From Flammeovirgaceae bacterium (GTDB taxonomy: Bacteria > Bacteroidota > Bacteroidia > Cytophagales > Cyclobacteriaceae), in assembly GCA_947457025.1 (NCBI GenBank), contig CANGUI010000136.1:1-5784 (forward strand): a stretch of DNA of 5,784 nucleotides, in the 5' to 3' direction. Below the pieces are notes generated by a model, which was given only the letters and a program-made list of their open reading frames with translations, did not search any database and had not been told where the DNA came from. Made by a program: the position numbers and the translations under genes. Below, piece by piece: positions 4,894 through 5,784 of this stretch. The stretch's first letter is position 1; each line of letters starts with the position of its first letter.

Positions 4894-5784
4894 ATGTTAC
4901 GGTGGGCCGGTTTTCCATTTGTTCGAATAACGCTCGTTTTCATAGCAGGTGTGCTTCTCGCGATTTTCGAGGTGCTGCCCCTGGAACAGGACTTGGCCTT
5001 TTCGTTGGTTCCTGTACTATTGCTAACGTTTATAGCGATGCGGTGGTACCCCGCACGGCGTGTGCGAAAATGGAGTGGTACCGTTGGTTTGTTGACGATC
5101 CACCTCCTTGGATTTATCAGTGTAATCGTGAATACGGCAACGCTGCGTCCGGAACAACTGATCCATGTTGAAGGCGAACCAGACTACTATCTGGCGCGGA
5201 TCGCCTCCTATCCCCACGAAAAGGAAAAAACGTGGAGGCACGAGGCCACAGTAGAACACGTACACGTTGGTGAGGCGTGGCAGCGGGTATCAGGCAAAAT
5301 CCATATTTACCAGTCCCGTCGGGGTAGTACTGCTCCATTTGCATATGGCGATATGTTGCTCATCATGGGATCGCCGCAACGGGTACGCGGGCCCATCAAC
5401 CCGGGTGAGTTCGACTATCAACGGTTCCTGTCGTATCGAAACATTTTTCATCAGCATCACGTGGCGGCCGGTCAGGTGCGCTGGATTGGTAACCGCCCGG
5501 GTAACCCGGTGATGGCCATGGCCATGCAGGCGCGGAGTTGGTCGGAAACACAAATCGACTCGCTGCTGTCGGGCGATCGTGAGCGGGCCGTTGCCAAAGC
5601 GTTCATTTTGGGAATTACGGATGGGCTGGATAACGAGCTGACAGCCGCCTATTCCGCCACGGGCGCCATGCATGTACTGGCCGTATCGGGTTTGCACGTG
5701 AGTATTATCTATGCGATTTTGCTGGTGTTATTACGGCCGCTCCGCCACGTGCGCCACGGCATCGCATTTCAGGCTGGACTAGCT
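4894..5784 (+). CDS. comEC: ComEC/Rec2 family DNA-uptake channel protein (3' end outside window)
   Basis: This frame is open from the phoH stop to the right edge; 297 residues are visible of a protein that is usually about 650-800. ComEC is the inner-membrane channel that passes single-stranded DNA into the cytoplasm during natural transformation. Visible order: hydrophobic segments at about 11-29 (RITLVFIAGVLLAIFEVL), 35-50 and 62-81; a soluble DUF4131-type OB-like domain at about 85-200, with GPINPGEFDYQRFLSYRNIFHQ (166-187); then the start of the Competence domain with AKAFILGITDGLD (234-246) and the signature HVLAVSGLHVSII (260-272). The ATG at 4894 puts a short basic N-terminus before the first helix; TTG at 4876 is an alternative. 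No stop or frameshift is seen in the visible part. Any nuclease-like domain at the C-terminus lies outside the window. It has no promoter of its own that I can see, so it is probably read from phoH. Confidence 0.92.
   Translation, partial: MLRWAGFPFVRITLVFIAGVLLAIFEVLPLEQDLAFSLVPVLLLTFIAMRWYPARRVRKWSGTVGLLTIHLLGFISVIVNTATLRPEQLIHVEGEPDYYLARIASYPHEKEKTWRHEATVEHVHVGEAWQRVSGKIHIYQSRRGSTAPFAYGDMLLIMGSPQRVRGPINPGEFDYQRFLSYRNIFHQHHVAAGQVRWIGNRPGNPVMAMAMQARSWSETQIDSLLSGDRERAVAKAFILGITDGLDNELTAAYSATGAMHVLAVSGLHVSIIYAILLVLLRPLRHVRHGIAFQAGLA

Noticed and set aside
4860..5171. A 103-codon plus-strand frame directly after phoH
   Set aside because: It overlaps comEC in another frame. The comEC frame shows membrane segments, the NPGEFDYQRFL block and the LAVSGLHVSII signature, while this frame shows no recognisable features.
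5290..5697. A 135-codon minus-strand frame inside comEC
   Set aside because: It is antisense to well-conserved comEC coding sequence, and its translation (Arg/His-rich, no domain) is typical of a shadow frame.
1..5784. A new defence system, mobile element or CRISPR array
   Set aside because: No transposase, integrase, terminal inverted repeats, direct-repeat array or nuclease/toxin module is visible. The tRNA gene has no integrase beside it and I saw no duplicate of its 3' end that would mark an attachment site within the window.

Overview
The window looks like chromosomal DNA from a member of the Bacteroidota, probably of the Cytophagales type. Three things suggest this: a secreted protein ending in a type IX secretion (T9SS) sorting domain, several exact matches to the phylum's TAnnTTTG promoter element, and genes that start without a visible Shine-Dalgarno sequence. 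The genus cannot be read from the sequence.

Layout. At the left (2-2104, +) is the 3' part of a gene for a large secreted protein: the end of a Kelch propeller, six fibronectin type III (FnIII) domains and a T9SS type A sorting domain. It converges with a tRNA-Leu(CAA) gene (2157-2238, -), and one symmetric hairpin (2117-2153) sits between them and can serve both as terminator. To the right on the minus strand lie a two-helix membrane protein (2298-2537), an ABM-fold monooxygenase-like protein (2546-2842), probably co-transcribed, a roughly 200-base gap with no gene, and a SAM hydroxide adenosyltransferase (DUF62) family protein (3042-3815). An 85-base divergent promoter region (3816-3900) separates that gene from phoH (3901-4857, +). 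phoH is followed after 36 bases by the 5' part of comEC (4894 to window end, +), the DNA-uptake channel gene, which runs off the window.

How the genes relate. Most entries are housekeeping or envelope functions with no evident shared pathway. phoH (a PhoH-family ATPase linked to RNA metabolism) and comEC (natural transformation) are probably co-transcribed. The DUF62 gene and phoH appear to share a near-palindromic pair of back-to-back -7 elements, the most interesting regulatory feature here. I see no CRISPR array, insertion sequence, prophage, toxin-antitoxin pair or defence system, and no convincing new multi-gene system. The points worth a second look are the symmetric divergent promoter, the altered active-site motifs of the DUF62 protein, the tRNA promoter overlapping the gene upstream of it, and the internal repeat structure of the FnIII protein.
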